NCBI GenBank assembly: GCA_040752635.1
Contig: JBFMGS010000006.1
Span: 1 to 56,220 of the forward strand
DNA from: JBFMGS01 sp040752635
GTDB taxonomy: Bacteria; Bacillota; SHA-98; UBA4971
Length of the DNA stretch: 56,220 nucleotides
Direction: 5' to 3'
This document shows positions 18,548-26,854 of this stretch, one piece after another. A program made the position numbers and the translations under genes. Under the pieces are notes generated by a model, which was not told the DNA's origin, made no database searches, and saw only the letters and a list, made by a program, of their open reading frames with translations. The stretch's first letter is position 1. The number at the start of each line of letters is the position of its first letter.

Positions 18548-19762
18548 TCATTTGGTTATCTCACAGTACACGGCCGGGAACAACGCATAGAACATGGCGG
18601 ATTTCACAAGGTGTTCCACGCTCACCTGGTCGTCCACGGAATGCGAGTGCCTCTCCTCCCCCGGGCCGAACCCGATCGTCGGGATGCCAAGCCGCCCCAT
18701 GGTGGCGGTGCCATCGGTCGAGAATACCCACTTACTCGTCCCGGGCCGCACGCCGAACAGAGCCTCGCCGCACCGCACGCCCGCCTGGACCAGGGGATGA
18801 TCTTCCTCCAGTACCCATGTGGGGAAGTATTTCTGCCAGTTTGGCCGATATCCTGTGTAGCTCGGCGAAGCGTAGGTGAGGAGGCTCACCTCAGCGTCTT
18901 CGGCGCCGGGAAGCGCTCGGATCTCATCGATGGAGGACTCGGTCGTTTCCCCCGCAGTCATGCGCCTATCTACGTAAATAGTACACTCGTCAGGGACAAC
19001 ATTGAGGGATCCGCCCTTGCACTCGACGGCCGTCACCGCAATCGACCCCGGCCCGAGGAACGGGTCGTCCTTCAAGTTCCCATGCAGCTTCTCGATCCCC
19101 GCTACTATTGGCATCATCTTGTAGATGGCGTTCACGCCGCGCTCGGGCGCGCTCGCGTGACAGGACACCCCCTTGGTGGTAACCTTGATCTCACACCTGC
19201 CGCGCTGGCCGCGGTTTATCTGCAGGTTAGTGCACTCGCCCAGCACCACGCACTCGGGATGGACCCCCTGGGTGGTGATCATCTCGTGGACCGCCCACCC
19301 GTCGCAATCCTCTTCCTGCACGATGCCTGCGACATAAAGCGTGGCGTCGCCGGGAAGGAGACCGAGGTCCTTCATGATCCTGGCGCCCCAAACCATACAC
19401 GCGATGGCGGCTTTGTTATCCGACGCGCCGCGCCCGTATACGACGCCCCCCTCGTATTTGCCTGAGAACGGGTCCCATTTCCAGGCGCTACGGTCCCCGA
19501 CGCCTACGGTATCAATATGGGAGTCATACAGGATCTTTCGCGGACCCTTGCCCATAGTGCCGATGACGTTGCCGATGGCATCTATCCTTACGTCATCGAA
19601 CCCGACCTTCACCATCTCGCCGCGGATTCGCCTGATGCAGTCGCCTTCCTTCGTGCTGGTGCTTGGTATGGCGATGAGTTCCCGAAGGAATGTAACGATG
19701 CTGTCCCTACATGCTTGTGCTGCGTCTGCGATTTTGACCGCCAGTTCCCTGTCAAAGTCCAA
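18548..19762 (-). CDS. ygeY: YgeY-like M20 family hydrolase
   Basis: A 404-residue binuclear zinc hydrolase, the same length as E. coli YgeY. Metal ligands: YDSHIDTVG (His, Asp), GRGASDNKA (Asp), QEEDCDG (catalytic Glu pair) and HSHSVDD near the C-terminus (His). YDSHIDTVGVG and TKGVSCHASAPERG are typical of YgeY. Members hydrolyse peptide-like or carbamoyl amide bonds; in this cluster it probably cleaves an amide intermediate. TTG at 19762 is chosen because AGGAGGG lies 6 bases upstream and the length then matches the family. Confidence 0.92.
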   Translation of the reverse strand: MDFDRELAVKIADAAQACRDSIVTFLRELIAIPSTSTKEGDCIRRIRGEMVKVGFDDVRIDAIGNVIGTMGKGPRKILYDSHIDTVGVGDRSAWKWDPFSGKYEGGVVYGRGASDNKAAIACMVWGARIMKDLGLLPGDATLYVAGIVQEEDCDGWAVHEMITTQGVHPECVVLGECTNLQINRGQRGRCEIKVTTKGVSCHASAPERGVNAIYKMMPIVAGIEKLHGNLKDDPFLGPGSIAVTAVECKGGSLNVVPDECTIYVDRRMTAGETTESSIDEIRALPGAEDAEVSLLTYASPSYTGYRPNWQKYFPTWVLEEDHPLVQAGVRCGEALFGVRPGTSKWVFSTDGTATMGRLGIPTIGFGPGEERHSHSVDDQVSVEHLVKSAMFYALFPAVYCEITK

Positions 19763-19918
19763 GCCTATCCCTCCTAAACCCTTGCCTCTGAACTCGTGAA
19801 TCCGTGCTGCCTCGCCCGTTATAGTCAACCCCCCGGCAGGTCAGCTGGTCGCCGCAAACTCACGCTATTCCCCGGCCTATGAGGCCTGAGTAACGGGGAT
19901 TTCTATGTATCCCGTACG

Positions 19919-19984
19919 CCCACTTCACATACCGACTTCGCACACGCCCACTTCTCGCAATATACCCACTTCACACCCCGCTTC
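19919..19984. repeat. Cluster of CCCACTTC-type direct repeats
   Basis: Five octamers close to CCCACTTC occur at 19919, 19932 (CCGACTTC), 19947, 19965 and 19977 (CCCGCTTC), 12-18 bases apart, in the 237-base space between hyuA and ygeY. On the coding (minus) strand they read GAAGTGGG. They could be regulator half-sites controlling ygeY and downstream genes. Confidence 0.5.
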
Positions 19985-19999
19985 GCTCATCAGCTTCGC

Positions 20000-21364
20000 T
20001 CAGGACTCCGTAGCGATGAACTTGCCGCCGCCGGGGGCTCCCACGAACTGTTCGTTCGTGTATACGATCCTGCCCCGGACCATGACGGTTCTGGGATAGC
20101 CCTGTACCCTCACCCCTTCATACGGCGTGTATTTCGCCTTGGAGCGGAGGATCTCCGCTGAGAGCGTGCGAGACCACGCCGGATCGAATATCACGATGTC
20201 CGCATCGGCGCCAGGCGCGATCGTCCCCTTACGTGGATACAGACGGAAAAGCCTGGCGGGATTATACGAAAGCACCTTCACCATGTCCCGAAGGGCCATG
20301 CCGCGCCGCACCACCCCTTCATGATGGACGAGGCAGAGCAGCGTCTCGACCCCGGGGATCCCTGGAAGAACGTCAAAGCATGTCTCGCCGAGCGACTTCT
20401 GCTCCCTCGTGAAAGCACAGTGGTCGGTGGCGATGGTTTCAACCTCGCCGTTCAGCACACCATCCCAGAGCGCAGCGCAGTCCCCGGCGGTCCGGAGCGG
20501 CGGGGTCATGATGAACTCCCGGGCCTTGTCCTGAGAATACACGTCGCTTGTAAGCAAGAGGTAATGCGGCGAAGTCTCAGCGTAAACCGTATACCCGAGC
20601 CGCCTCGCCTCGCGTACCGCCTCAAGCCCGGCGCCGCTCGACACATGGACGAAATACACGGGTATCCCAAGCTTTCCCAGGAGATCCGACACCCTGCGTA
20701 TCGCTAGAGCCTCGGCTGCGGACGGCCTCGATGCGGCATGGTAGGCAGGCGAGGTTTTCCTTTCCGCCCTCAGCACAGCCTCGATTCGCTCGACCGTTTC
20801 ATTGTCTTCTGCATGCACGGTCACCAGGAGGCCGGCCTGGCTGGCAGCCCTCGCCACGGCCAGGAAATCGGCATCGTCCAGGAGATACCCTGCGGCCCGA
20901 TAAGTGGTGAAGAGCTTGACGGCGCCCACTCCCATCTCGGCGAGCCCTTTCATTTCGCCAGCGAGGTCCTCGGGCGCGCTCGTGACCGTCATATGCAGAG
21001 CGAAGTCTACGGCCGCGCCGCTCTTCGCCTCATCGATGCGGGCCTGGGCCGCCCGAGCCATCGGAATCCCCGGGACCTGGTCCGCGAAATCGATAACAGT
21101 CGTCACCCCACCGCACGCTGCAGCCTGCGTCCCAGAGGCGAAGTCGTCGGCGGTGACGGTCCCGCGCGAGCGAAGGGCGAAGTGGGTGTGCGCGTCGATG
21201 ACCCCGGGGACCACGTATTTCCCGGATGCGTCCAGCACCACTGCTTCAGGCGTACGCGGCAGGCTCTCCCCGACAGAAACGATCTTCTCCCCGTCTACGG
21301 CGACATCTGCCCGAAACTCACCGCTCTCGGTTATCACAAGTCCCCCTCTGACGAGGAAGTCCAT
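20000..21364 (-). CDS. hyuA: Dihydropyrimidinase/hydantoinase-like amidohydrolase
   Basis: A 454-residue cyclic amidohydrolase. Metal-site residues: DAHTHF near residue 58, the lysine of AVKLFTTY (expected to be carboxylated), HAEDNE, HVSSGAG and ATDHCAF (Asp). The family opens cyclic ureides such as dihydropyrimidines, hydantoin and allantoin. Within yge-type clusters the HyuA member opens a ring after reduction or hydroxylation. GGGGAG lies 5 bases before the ATG. It sits 52 bases after the carbamate kinase gene. Allantoinase remains an alternative assignment. Confidence 0.9.
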   Translation of the reverse strand: MDFLVRGGLVITESGEFRADVAVDGEKIVSVGESLPRTPEAVVLDASGKYVVPGVIDAHTHFALRSRGTVTADDFASGTQAAACGGVTTVIDFADQVPGIPMARAAQARIDEAKSGAAVDFALHMTVTSAPEDLAGEMKGLAEMGVGAVKLFTTYRAAGYLLDDADFLAVARAASQAGLLVTVHAEDNETVERIEAVLRAERKTSPAYHAASRPSAAEALAIRRVSDLLGKLGIPVYFVHVSSGAGLEAVREARRLGYTVYAETSPHYLLLTSDVYSQDKAREFIMTPPLRTAGDCAALWDGVLNGEVETIATDHCAFTREQKSLGETCFDVLPGIPGVETLLCLVHHEGVVRRGMALRDMVKVLSYNPARLFRLYPRKGTIAPGADADIVIFDPAWSRTLSAEILRSKAKYTPYEGVRVQGYPRTVMVRGRIVYTNEQFVGAPGGGKFIATES

Positions 21365-21416
21365 AGGCTCTCCCCGCTTCCGTCTCTAGAGCTTTCCTAC
21401 CTGGATGAACTCCTTC

Positions 21417-22352
21417 CTACCCGGAGATCCTTGTGCCGCTCCTGCCGTCAAGTGCGTCCAGGCACCGGTCAAGGGATGCGATTATCGCAAGCCCGCCGAC
21501 GGATGCGAAGTTGATGGAGGCCTGCACCTTCGGACCCATGCTACCTGCCTTAAAGTGCCCCTCCGCCATGTAGCGCCTGGCCTCCTCCATCGTCATGCTG
21601 TCCAGGAACACCTGCGACGGCGTGCGGTAATTGAGGGCAACCTTCTCCACGTCCGTCAAGATGAGGAGTACGTCAGCACCGATGTCTGTAGCCAGCTTGG
21701 CGCTGGCGAGGTCTTTGTCGATGACCGCTTCGACCCCGCGAAGGGTGCCGCCTTCCCTGACGACCGGGATGCCGCCGCCCCCTGCGGCGATGACTACCTC
21801 GCCCCTGTCAAGCAAGCTCTCGATGGCGCGTTTTTCGAAGATTTGAACGGGCAGCGGCGACGGGACAACCTTTCTCCAGCCCCTGCCGGCGTCCTCCTTC
21901 CACGTCTCGCCCTTCTCCGTCATAAACCGCTTCGCTTCTTCCTCTGTGTGGAACGGTCCTATAGGCTTGGTCGGATTGCGAAACGCCGGGTCGTTCGGGT
22001 CTACAACCACCTGAGTGAGCACGGTGATTGCGGAAGCCTGAAGCCCTTCGCGAACAAGCTCGTTGTGCATCGCCTGCTGGATCATGTAACCGATGAGCCC
22101 CTGGCTCTCGGCGCCGCAGATATCGAGAGGCATCGCAGGCACGATGTCGCGCGCGTGCAGGTTCTGGATGAGGATATTCCCCACCTGCGGGCCGTTGCCG
22201 TGCGTGATAACCACCCTGTAGCCCCTTTTGACGAGCTGCACGATGCTTCTGCACGTAGCCTGCACGTTGGCCATCTGCTGCTCCGCAGTGCCCCTCTCGC
22301 CGGGCCTCAGTATCGCATTGCCCCCGAGAGCCACCACAATCGTCGTCTGCAC
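21417..22352 (-). CDS. arcC: Carbamate kinase
   Basis: A 311-residue amino-acid-kinase-fold enzyme with ALGGNAILRPGERG at the N-terminus and THGNGPQVGN near residue 50. It converts carbamoyl phosphate and ADP to ATP, CO2 and ammonia, the energy-yielding step after YgeW. The start is a GTG with GGAGGAG 9 bases upstream. No arginine deiminase gene is nearby, so the carbamoyl phosphate most likely comes from purine or pyrimidine breakdown. Its position beside hyuA and the regulator is typical of this cluster type. Confidence 0.93.
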   Translation of the reverse strand: MQTTIVVALGGNAILRPGERGTAEQQMANVQATCRSIVQLVKRGYRVVITHGNGPQVGNILIQNLHARDIVPAMPLDICGAESQGLIGYMIQQAMHNELVREGLQASAITVLTQVVVDPNDPAFRNPTKPIGPFHTEEEAKRFMTEKGETWKEDAGRGWRKVVPSPLPVQIFEKRAIESLLDRGEVVIAAGGGGIPVVREGGTLRGVEAVIDKDLASAKLATDIGADVLLILTDVEKVALNYRTPSQVFLDSMTMEEARRYMAEGHFKAGSMGPKVQASINFASVGGLAIIASLDRCLDALDGRSGTRISG

Positions 22353-22609
22353 CTCATCCCTCTCCTCCCTTGTTATCTGAGGCCAGTCCGGGCACTACAT
22401 CCTCACCCGGGCACGGGCGTCCCCGACCACACCCGGCCTGCACCGTGCCTCCATGGGTCGTCCCGCGCCACATCGTTTGCTCAGGTAACTCGTCCCCTTC
22501 CGCGGCGCCCCTTCGGGTCGTCTGCCCCACCCTCCCCGCCCCATTTGAACGTTATCGGAGCAGCAGCCTAACTCGGTGATCTCTGGGTCTTCCCATGTCC
22601 ACCCAAGTG

Positions 22610-23146
22610 TCAGAACGCCGGAGGCGTAATGGCCGATAAGAAGACCAGGTTCTTGTCACCCACACTCGTGATCCTGTGTGGGACGGCGCAGTAGTAATAG
22701 ATGCTGTCGCCTTCTTCAAGGTGGTAACTCTCATCGCCGATCTCGATGTCCATTGCGCCCTCAAGTACCACCACGCACTCCTCGCCGGGGTGGGCCAGGG
22801 GCTCCTCGCACGTGCACGTGCCCGGCTCGAGCGTCGCCATCATGATCTCCATTTGCCTGTTCAGGTCGGGCGACAGAAGCTCAAACGACAGGTGGGATCG
22901 GGGGAATTTCAAGGTCTTGCGGTTTCCCTTTCTTACCACAGGACTATAGCCGTCGGAATTGAGAAGAAAATAGAATATCGGGACATCAAGCGCTTCCGCG
23001 ATCTTGCGCAGCGACGTTATCGACGGCTCGGCAACGTCCCTCTCCACCTGGCTTAAGAAACTCGCGGTCAGCCCCGTCAGCGCCGCAAGCTCGCTCAGGC
23101 TCTTGCCCCGTTCCTTGCGTTTTTCGCGTATCTTCTTCCCGAGCAA
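22610..23146 (-). CDS. XRE-cupin transcriptional regulator
   Basis: A 178-residue regulator. The N-terminal helix-turn-helix (KSLSELAALTGLTASFLSQ) is of XRE type; the C-terminal cupin (PGEECVVVLEGAMDIEIGD, then HLEEGDSIYYYCAVPH) may bind a metabolite. TTG at 23146 follows the stop of the PLP enzyme by two bases and has GGGGGAG upstream; a far longer open frame is a shadow. It is the only DNA-binding protein in the cluster and so the best candidate for its control. Purine or pyrimidine intermediates are possible ligands. Confidence 0.85.
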   Translation of the reverse strand: MLGKKIREKRKERGKSLSELAALTGLTASFLSQVERDVAEPSITSLRKIAEALDVPIFYFLLNSDGYSPVVRKGNRKTLKFPRSHLSFELLSPDLNRQMEIMMATLEPGTCTCEEPLAHPGEECVVVLEGAMDIEIGDESYHLEEGDSIYYYCAVPHRITSVGDKNLVFLSAITPPAF

Positions 23147-23148
23147 CC

Positions 23149-24516
23149 TTACTCCCCCTGCAACACGAGGTCTCCTGCCACGAGGTCTTCTGCTCTCGCT
23201 TTGAGCTTCTCCTCGAGGTCTTCGAGGCAGGGTCCTACTTCTATGGACGCCGGCGCCGCCCGCTCGGCGTTCGCTATGTCCTTCAACCCGTTCCCTGTGG
23301 CGATGACGACCACGGCCTCGTTGCGCCCAATGCAGCCTTTCTCGAAGGCGGCGATGAGGCCGGCCAGGCTGGCGGCGCCCGCAGGCTCGGTGAACACACC
23401 AGTCGTGGCGCCGAGGAGCCTCATGGCGTCGAGGATGTCCTCGTCGCGCACGGCGATCATGGTGCCTCCAGACCTTCGCACTGCGTTTAAGGCCTTCGTC
23501 GGATTGCGAGGCACGCCCACCGCTATGCTGTCGGCTATCGTGTCCTCCGGCGAAGGCCGGAAAGGCTCGCCCGACGCGAATGCCTGAACCAGCGGCTGGC
23601 ACCCGGCCGCCTGCACGCCCAGGATGCGCGGGATCCGCGGTATAAGACCGACCCGGTGGAAATCGTAGAATCCTTTATAAACCCCAGCTATGGTGCAGCC
23701 GTCGCCCACGGAAACAACCACCCAATGGGGTACTTCCCAGCCAAGCTGCTCGCATATTTCAAAGCTTACCGTCTTCTTTCCTTCAACGAGGTAGGGATTG
23801 ATGGCGGCGTTACGGTTGTACCAGCCCCACTTCCTGATCGCAGCAGCGGATAGCGAGAACGCGTCATGGTAGCACCCGTTAACGGAAACAACGGTGGCGC
23901 CGTAAATGAGAAGCTGCATGAGCTTTCCGCGAGGTGCCCGACGCGGCACGAAGATGCACGACCGCAACCCCATCGATGATGCACACCCTGCGAGCGAGGA
24001 TGCGGCGTTGCCCGTTGACGCGCATGCGACGATGCGTCGGCCCGCTGCGTTCGCGCGTGTGGCCGCAATAGCCGATGCCCTATCCTTCAGGGAAGCCGTG
24101 GGGTTTACACCTTCGTCTTTTACGAAAACGGTGCCCGCCCCGAGCGCCCGGGCCAGGTGCCGCGCGTCATAAAGAGGCGTCCAGCCCACCCGAAGCGGAG
24201 GCCTCGCCCATGCCGGGTCTACCGGCAGGAACGGCATGTACCTCCACATAGAGGCCTCGCCGGTCCGCGCGAAGGACTCCCGGCTGACGCCATGGGCGAT
24301 TGACTCGTAGTCGTAGATCACGTCCAGGATGCCTTCGTCGCCGCACTTAGGGCACGTCAGCACTGCATGGCCGTCCTCGACGATTCCACCACACTTGACA
24401 CATTGAAGGCATCTTACGTAGCCCACTTGCAGGTCCTCCCGGAAGGCACTTGCTGACATCCCAGGCGGAAAGTGTGTAGCATCACTTAATTCAGTACGTA
24501 AGTATTCAACTCTCAT
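23149..24516 (-). CDS. Threonine synthase-like PLP enzyme
   Basis: About 455 residues. Zinc-ribbon-like cysteines (CLQCVKCGG then CPKCG) lie near residues 30-60, as in many threonine synthases. NPTASLKDRAS holds the PLP lysine, and ACASTGNAASSLAG plus SVGDGCTIAG bind substrate and phosphate. ATG at 24516 has AAGGA 8 bases upstream. It is the first gene of the catabolic unit and is not next to thrA/thrB, so it may be a lyase for a small amino acid such as diaminopropionate or threonine rather than a biosynthetic enzyme. That reassignment is inferred. Confidence 0.82.
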   Translation of the reverse strand: MRVEYLRTELSDATHFPPGMSASAFREDLQVGYVRCLQCVKCGGIVEDGHAVLTCPKCGDEGILDVIYDYESIAHGVSRESFARTGEASMWRYMPFLPVDPAWARPPLRVGWTPLYDARHLARALGAGTVFVKDEGVNPTASLKDRASAIAATRANAAGRRIVACASTGNAASSLAGCASSMGLRSCIFVPRRAPRGKLMQLLIYGATVVSVNGCYHDAFSLSAAAIRKWGWYNRNAAINPYLVEGKKTVSFEICEQLGWEVPHWVVVSVGDGCTIAGVYKGFYDFHRVGLIPRIPRILGVQAAGCQPLVQAFASGEPFRPSPEDTIADSIAVGVPRNPTKALNAVRRSGGTMIAVRDEDILDAMRLLGATTGVFTEPAGAASLAGLIAAFEKGCIGRNEAVVVIATGNGLKDIANAERAAPASIEVGPCLEDLEEKLKARAEDLVAGDLVLQGE

Positions 24517-24716
24517 TGAAAGAATCCTTCTGCGCACGCGGGTGTGCACGGGGTTTTTCAGAGCCTGCGCACTCTTTTGGGCCGGCCCCAGGTGCCGTAG
24601 TGCGTTCTCGTCTCCTGAGGCTCGGATCCAAACGCCGGCCCAACAACAACGCATGCGGAACGGCTGCGGGAAAGCGGTTTGCCGTTGTCACAAGCTGTCC
24701 ATGTCAACGCGGGGAA

Positions 24717-24732
24717 TGCTACTGCTATGCCA
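24717..24732 (-). promoter_or_regulatory. Possible sigma-54-type -24/-12 promoter
   Basis: On the minus strand TGGCATAGCAGTAGCA shows GG and GC exactly 10 bases apart, as in -24/-12 promoters, about 200 bases before the first cluster gene. No sigma-54 activator gene is in the window, and the flanking bases match only partly. Confidence 0.3.
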
Positions 24733-24739
24733 CCGAGAT

Positions 24740-24754
24740 CCCACTGAGAGTGGG
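24740..24754. promoter_or_regulatory. Inverted repeat CCCACT-N3-AGTGGG upstream of the catabolic cluster
   Basis: A perfect 6-base inverted repeat with a 3-base centre, just upstream (minus-strand sense) of the possible promoter at 24717. Its arm CCCACT is the core of the octamers repeated at 19919-19984. It is a candidate operator for the XRE-cupin regulator. Confidence 0.4.
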
Positions 24755-24847
24755 AAGTCAGTTGGATAGATACGTCGTATATTTGAGGTGACGGGGAAAG
24801 CGTCCGCGCGGCAACACTTGAGGCCCGTAAGTTGAAGCACAGTTGAG

Positions 24848-24879
24848 GAGGCGACCCAGAAGTGAGGTGACCCAGAAGT
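24848..24879 (+). repeat. Tandem 16-base duplication carrying the ribosome site
   Basis: Units 24848-24863 and 24864-24879 differ at one base (GAGGCGACCCAGAAGT and GAGGTGACCCAGAAGT). Each ends in GT of a GTG codon. The first copy would read GTG AGG TGA and stop at once; the second opens the small membrane protein gene. Confidence 0.6.
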
Positions 24880-25009
24880 GAACACTCATGTAGCCCGGTC
24901 CCTGCTGCTCATGGCGATTCTTGCCATCGGAGTTGCATTTGCCGGTCTGGCGCATGGGGTCGTCTCTCGGTCTCGTGGGCAAAATGCTTCAAAGAAAGCC
25001 TCAGGCTGA
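24878..25009 (+). CDS. Small single-pass membrane or secreted protein
   Basis: A 43-residue frame starting with GTG, GAGGTGA 7 bases upstream. Residues 8-25 (SLLLMAILAIGVAFAGLA) form one hydrophobic helix; the tail is short and basic (SRSRGQNASKKASG). No family was recognised. It is divergent from the catabolic cluster (start 24516) and convergent with the radical SAM gene ending at 25050. The good ribosome site and clean membrane segment support coding. The rest of 24517-24877 holds the regulatory sites listed here and no other gene. Confidence 0.45.
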   Translation: MNTHVARSLLLMAILAIGVAFAGLAHGVVSRSRGQNASKKASG

Positions 25010-25049
25010 TCATTATCTTCGACGAAGCTGCCATACTTGTGGCTCTTTC

Positions 25050-26480
25050 TCAGGCCCCCTTGCCCTGCGTGACCGCATTACTTGGTAACATGTGCGCTTC
25101 CTGCGCCAAAGCCTCCCGTCGCCGATCCGTCAGGATCGCCTGCACGGCCAGTGCGCACTCGATGCGCTTCTTCTGGATTGCACACGCGACCGGGTCCGGT
25201 GCCAAGATATCACCCGAAGATGCGTAGGCGTTCGCATGACACCCGCCGCTGCAGATGAACCTGGCCCAGCATTCGGCGCAGCCTTTCTTGGTGTAGACAT
25301 GCGTGTTGCGGAACCTCGCCACGAGCTCGGGATCGATACCGCCGTTGAAGACGTCACCCATCAGGAACTCCGGGCGGCCGACAAACTGGTGACATGGATA
25401 GAGGCCCCCGCTGGGTGCAACCGCGAGATAATCCACACCTGCGCCGCAGCCAGAGAGCCGACGGGCAAGGCACGGCCCTCCATCGAGGTCCACGTTGAAG
25501 TGGTAGAATGAAAAGCCCTGACCACGAGCATGCCTCTGTACAAAGAGCCGCGCGAGGCGCTCATACTCCCTCTCGATGACCCCGAGGTCCTCCATGCGAA
25601 TTCCGTACCAACTGTCGCGCCCGCCCACCACAGGCTCGGCGGATATGCTGCGGCACCCGAGGTCCGCAAGGTGTAGCACGTCGGAAGCGAAGTCAAGGTT
25701 TGCCCTGGTGTAAGTCGCTCGCACGAAGTAGGAATCGGGGGACCTGTTGGCGATGAACTTCGTCACCCGGGGCGCAACGAGGTCGTAGGTGCCCCCGCCT
25801 CCCTGCGCGACGCGCATCCGGTCGTGGACCTCTCTGCGACCGTCAAGGCTCAGAACCACGAGCATATCGTTCTCGTCCAGAAACTCCGCCACGTCACCGT
25901 CGAGCAGTGCGGCGTTCGTGGTTATGGTGAATTCGATGCGTTTTCCCTGTGCCTCCGCTCTCTTGCGTCCATACTCCACCGTGGACCTGACCACATCGAA
26001 GTTGAGAAGCGGCTCTCCTCCGAAGAAGTCAACGTTGAGATTGCGTCTGGCGCCGGACCGGCCGAGCAAGAAGTCTATGGCAGCCCTCGCCACGCGTTCC
26101 GGCATGAGCTCGCGGGTCATCCCGAAGGTCCCCGTATTACCGAAGCAATACCGGCACCTCAGGTTACAATCGTGCGCCACGTGGAGGCACAGCGCTTTGA
26201 CGAGAACCTCGCCCTGAGGCATGTACGGCTCGTCGGGCGTATCAGGACGAGAAAGGCGGCCTTCGGCCACCATTCCGTCGAACTCCTCAATAGCCTCCGC
26301 TACAGCCTGAACCGTGTGGACTGGCCCAAGCCTCCGGATGATCTCCGTCCGAGGCTCCCCGTAAGCCAAGGCGACATCCCGGGCCACCGCGTCCAACTCA
26401 TGGAGGCCGCCCGTTTTCACGTCGAGCAGCAGGGGTCTCCCGAGCGCGGAGAACACGTGCCAGTTTGCATCCTTCGACAT
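25050..26480 (-). CDS. scfB: SCIFF peptide radical SAM maturase (SPASM)
   Basis: About 476 residues. CNLRCRYCFG near residue 110 binds the SAM cluster. The C-terminal SPASM region has cysteines in GCGAG, YPCHQF, GCAECW and CSGGCHAN for auxiliary clusters. The N-terminal LLLDVKTGGLHELDAVARDV is a RiPP-recognition-like segment. The family makes thioether links in the SCIFF peptide, whose gene lies immediately upstream. ATG at 26480 follows the peptide stop by 7 bases; GTG at 26498 would overlap it. The mature product's function in Clostridia is not settled. Confidence 0.9.
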   Translation of the reverse strand: MSKDANWHVFSALGRPLLLDVKTGGLHELDAVARDVALAYGEPRTEIIRRLGPVHTVQAVAEAIEEFDGMVAEGRLSRPDTPDEPYMPQGEVLVKALCLHVAHDCNLRCRYCFGNTGTFGMTRELMPERVARAAIDFLLGRSGARRNLNVDFFGGEPLLNFDVVRSTVEYGRKRAEAQGKRIEFTITTNAALLDGDVAEFLDENDMLVVLSLDGRREVHDRMRVAQGGGGTYDLVAPRVTKFIANRSPDSYFVRATYTRANLDFASDVLHLADLGCRSISAEPVVGGRDSWYGIRMEDLGVIEREYERLARLFVQRHARGQGFSFYHFNVDLDGGPCLARRLSGCGAGVDYLAVAPSGGLYPCHQFVGRPEFLMGDVFNGGIDPELVARFRNTHVYTKKGCAECWARFICSGGCHANAYASSGDILAPDPVACAIQKKRIECALAVQAILTDRRREALAQEAHMLPSNAVTQGKGA

Positions 26481-26487
26481 AGCCAGG

Positions 26488-26652
26488 TCAGTTCCCACGC
26501 TGCCTGCACACCTGGTTGCCCACGGTGCACGAGGTCTTGCAGGCGGACTGGCAGGAAGCCTGGCATTCCTTGCACCCGCCCGCGCCCAGGCCAGCCTTCA
26601 TCGAGCCTTCGCTCACCGTACGTATGTGCTTTGTCGCCTTTCCCTGCGCCAC
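26488..26652 (-). CDS. scfA: SCIFF ranthipeptide precursor
   Basis: A 54-residue peptide. It has KHIRTV near the N-terminus and the block CKECQASCQSACKTSC followed by TVGNQVC, giving the six cysteines that define the SCIFF family (six cysteines in forty-five). The start is GTG with AAAGGAG 11 bases upstream, making the N-terminus about 7 residues longer than the usual form, which begins near KHI. It is directly followed by its maturase. Cysteine-to-backbone thioether links are expected at the Thr/Ser-containing spacers. Confidence 0.93.
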   Translation of the reverse strand: MAQGKATKHIRTVSEGSMKAGLGAGGCKECQASCQSACKTSCTVGNQVCRQRGN

Positions 26653-26743
26653 GTCTACCACGTCTCCTTTATGTAGAGATCTGATTTGCCTCTACCGGCC
26701 CAGGCATAGTCCAGGCTGGCCCGAGGAACACGCTACAAAGCAT

Positions 26744-26772
26744 ATTATAGCATCGGCAGGTTGAACTATGAA
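26744..26772 (-). promoter_or_regulatory. Sigma-A-like promoter of the SCIFF operon
   Basis: On the minus strand TTCATA (26767-26772) and a perfect TATAAT (26744-26749) are 17 bases apart. Transcription from about 26737 would give an 85-base leader before the SCIFF GTG. Confidence 0.5.
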
Positions 26773-26854
26773 GCCCCATCGTTGCTTTTCCAGACGAGTC
26801 GAGCTACAGTTACGGTTAGATACATCCAGATTCCGATGGGGGAGTGGCAAGTTC

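Noticed and set aside
19919..19984. CRISPR array
   Set aside because: The repeats are only 8 bases with irregular 12-18 base periods, and there are no cas genes.
23147..23602. N-terminal extension of the XRE-cupin frame to 330 residues
   Set aside because: It is Arg/Gly-rich shadow sequence inside the PLP enzyme gene; the TTG at 23146 has a ribosome site and starts the helix-turn-helix.
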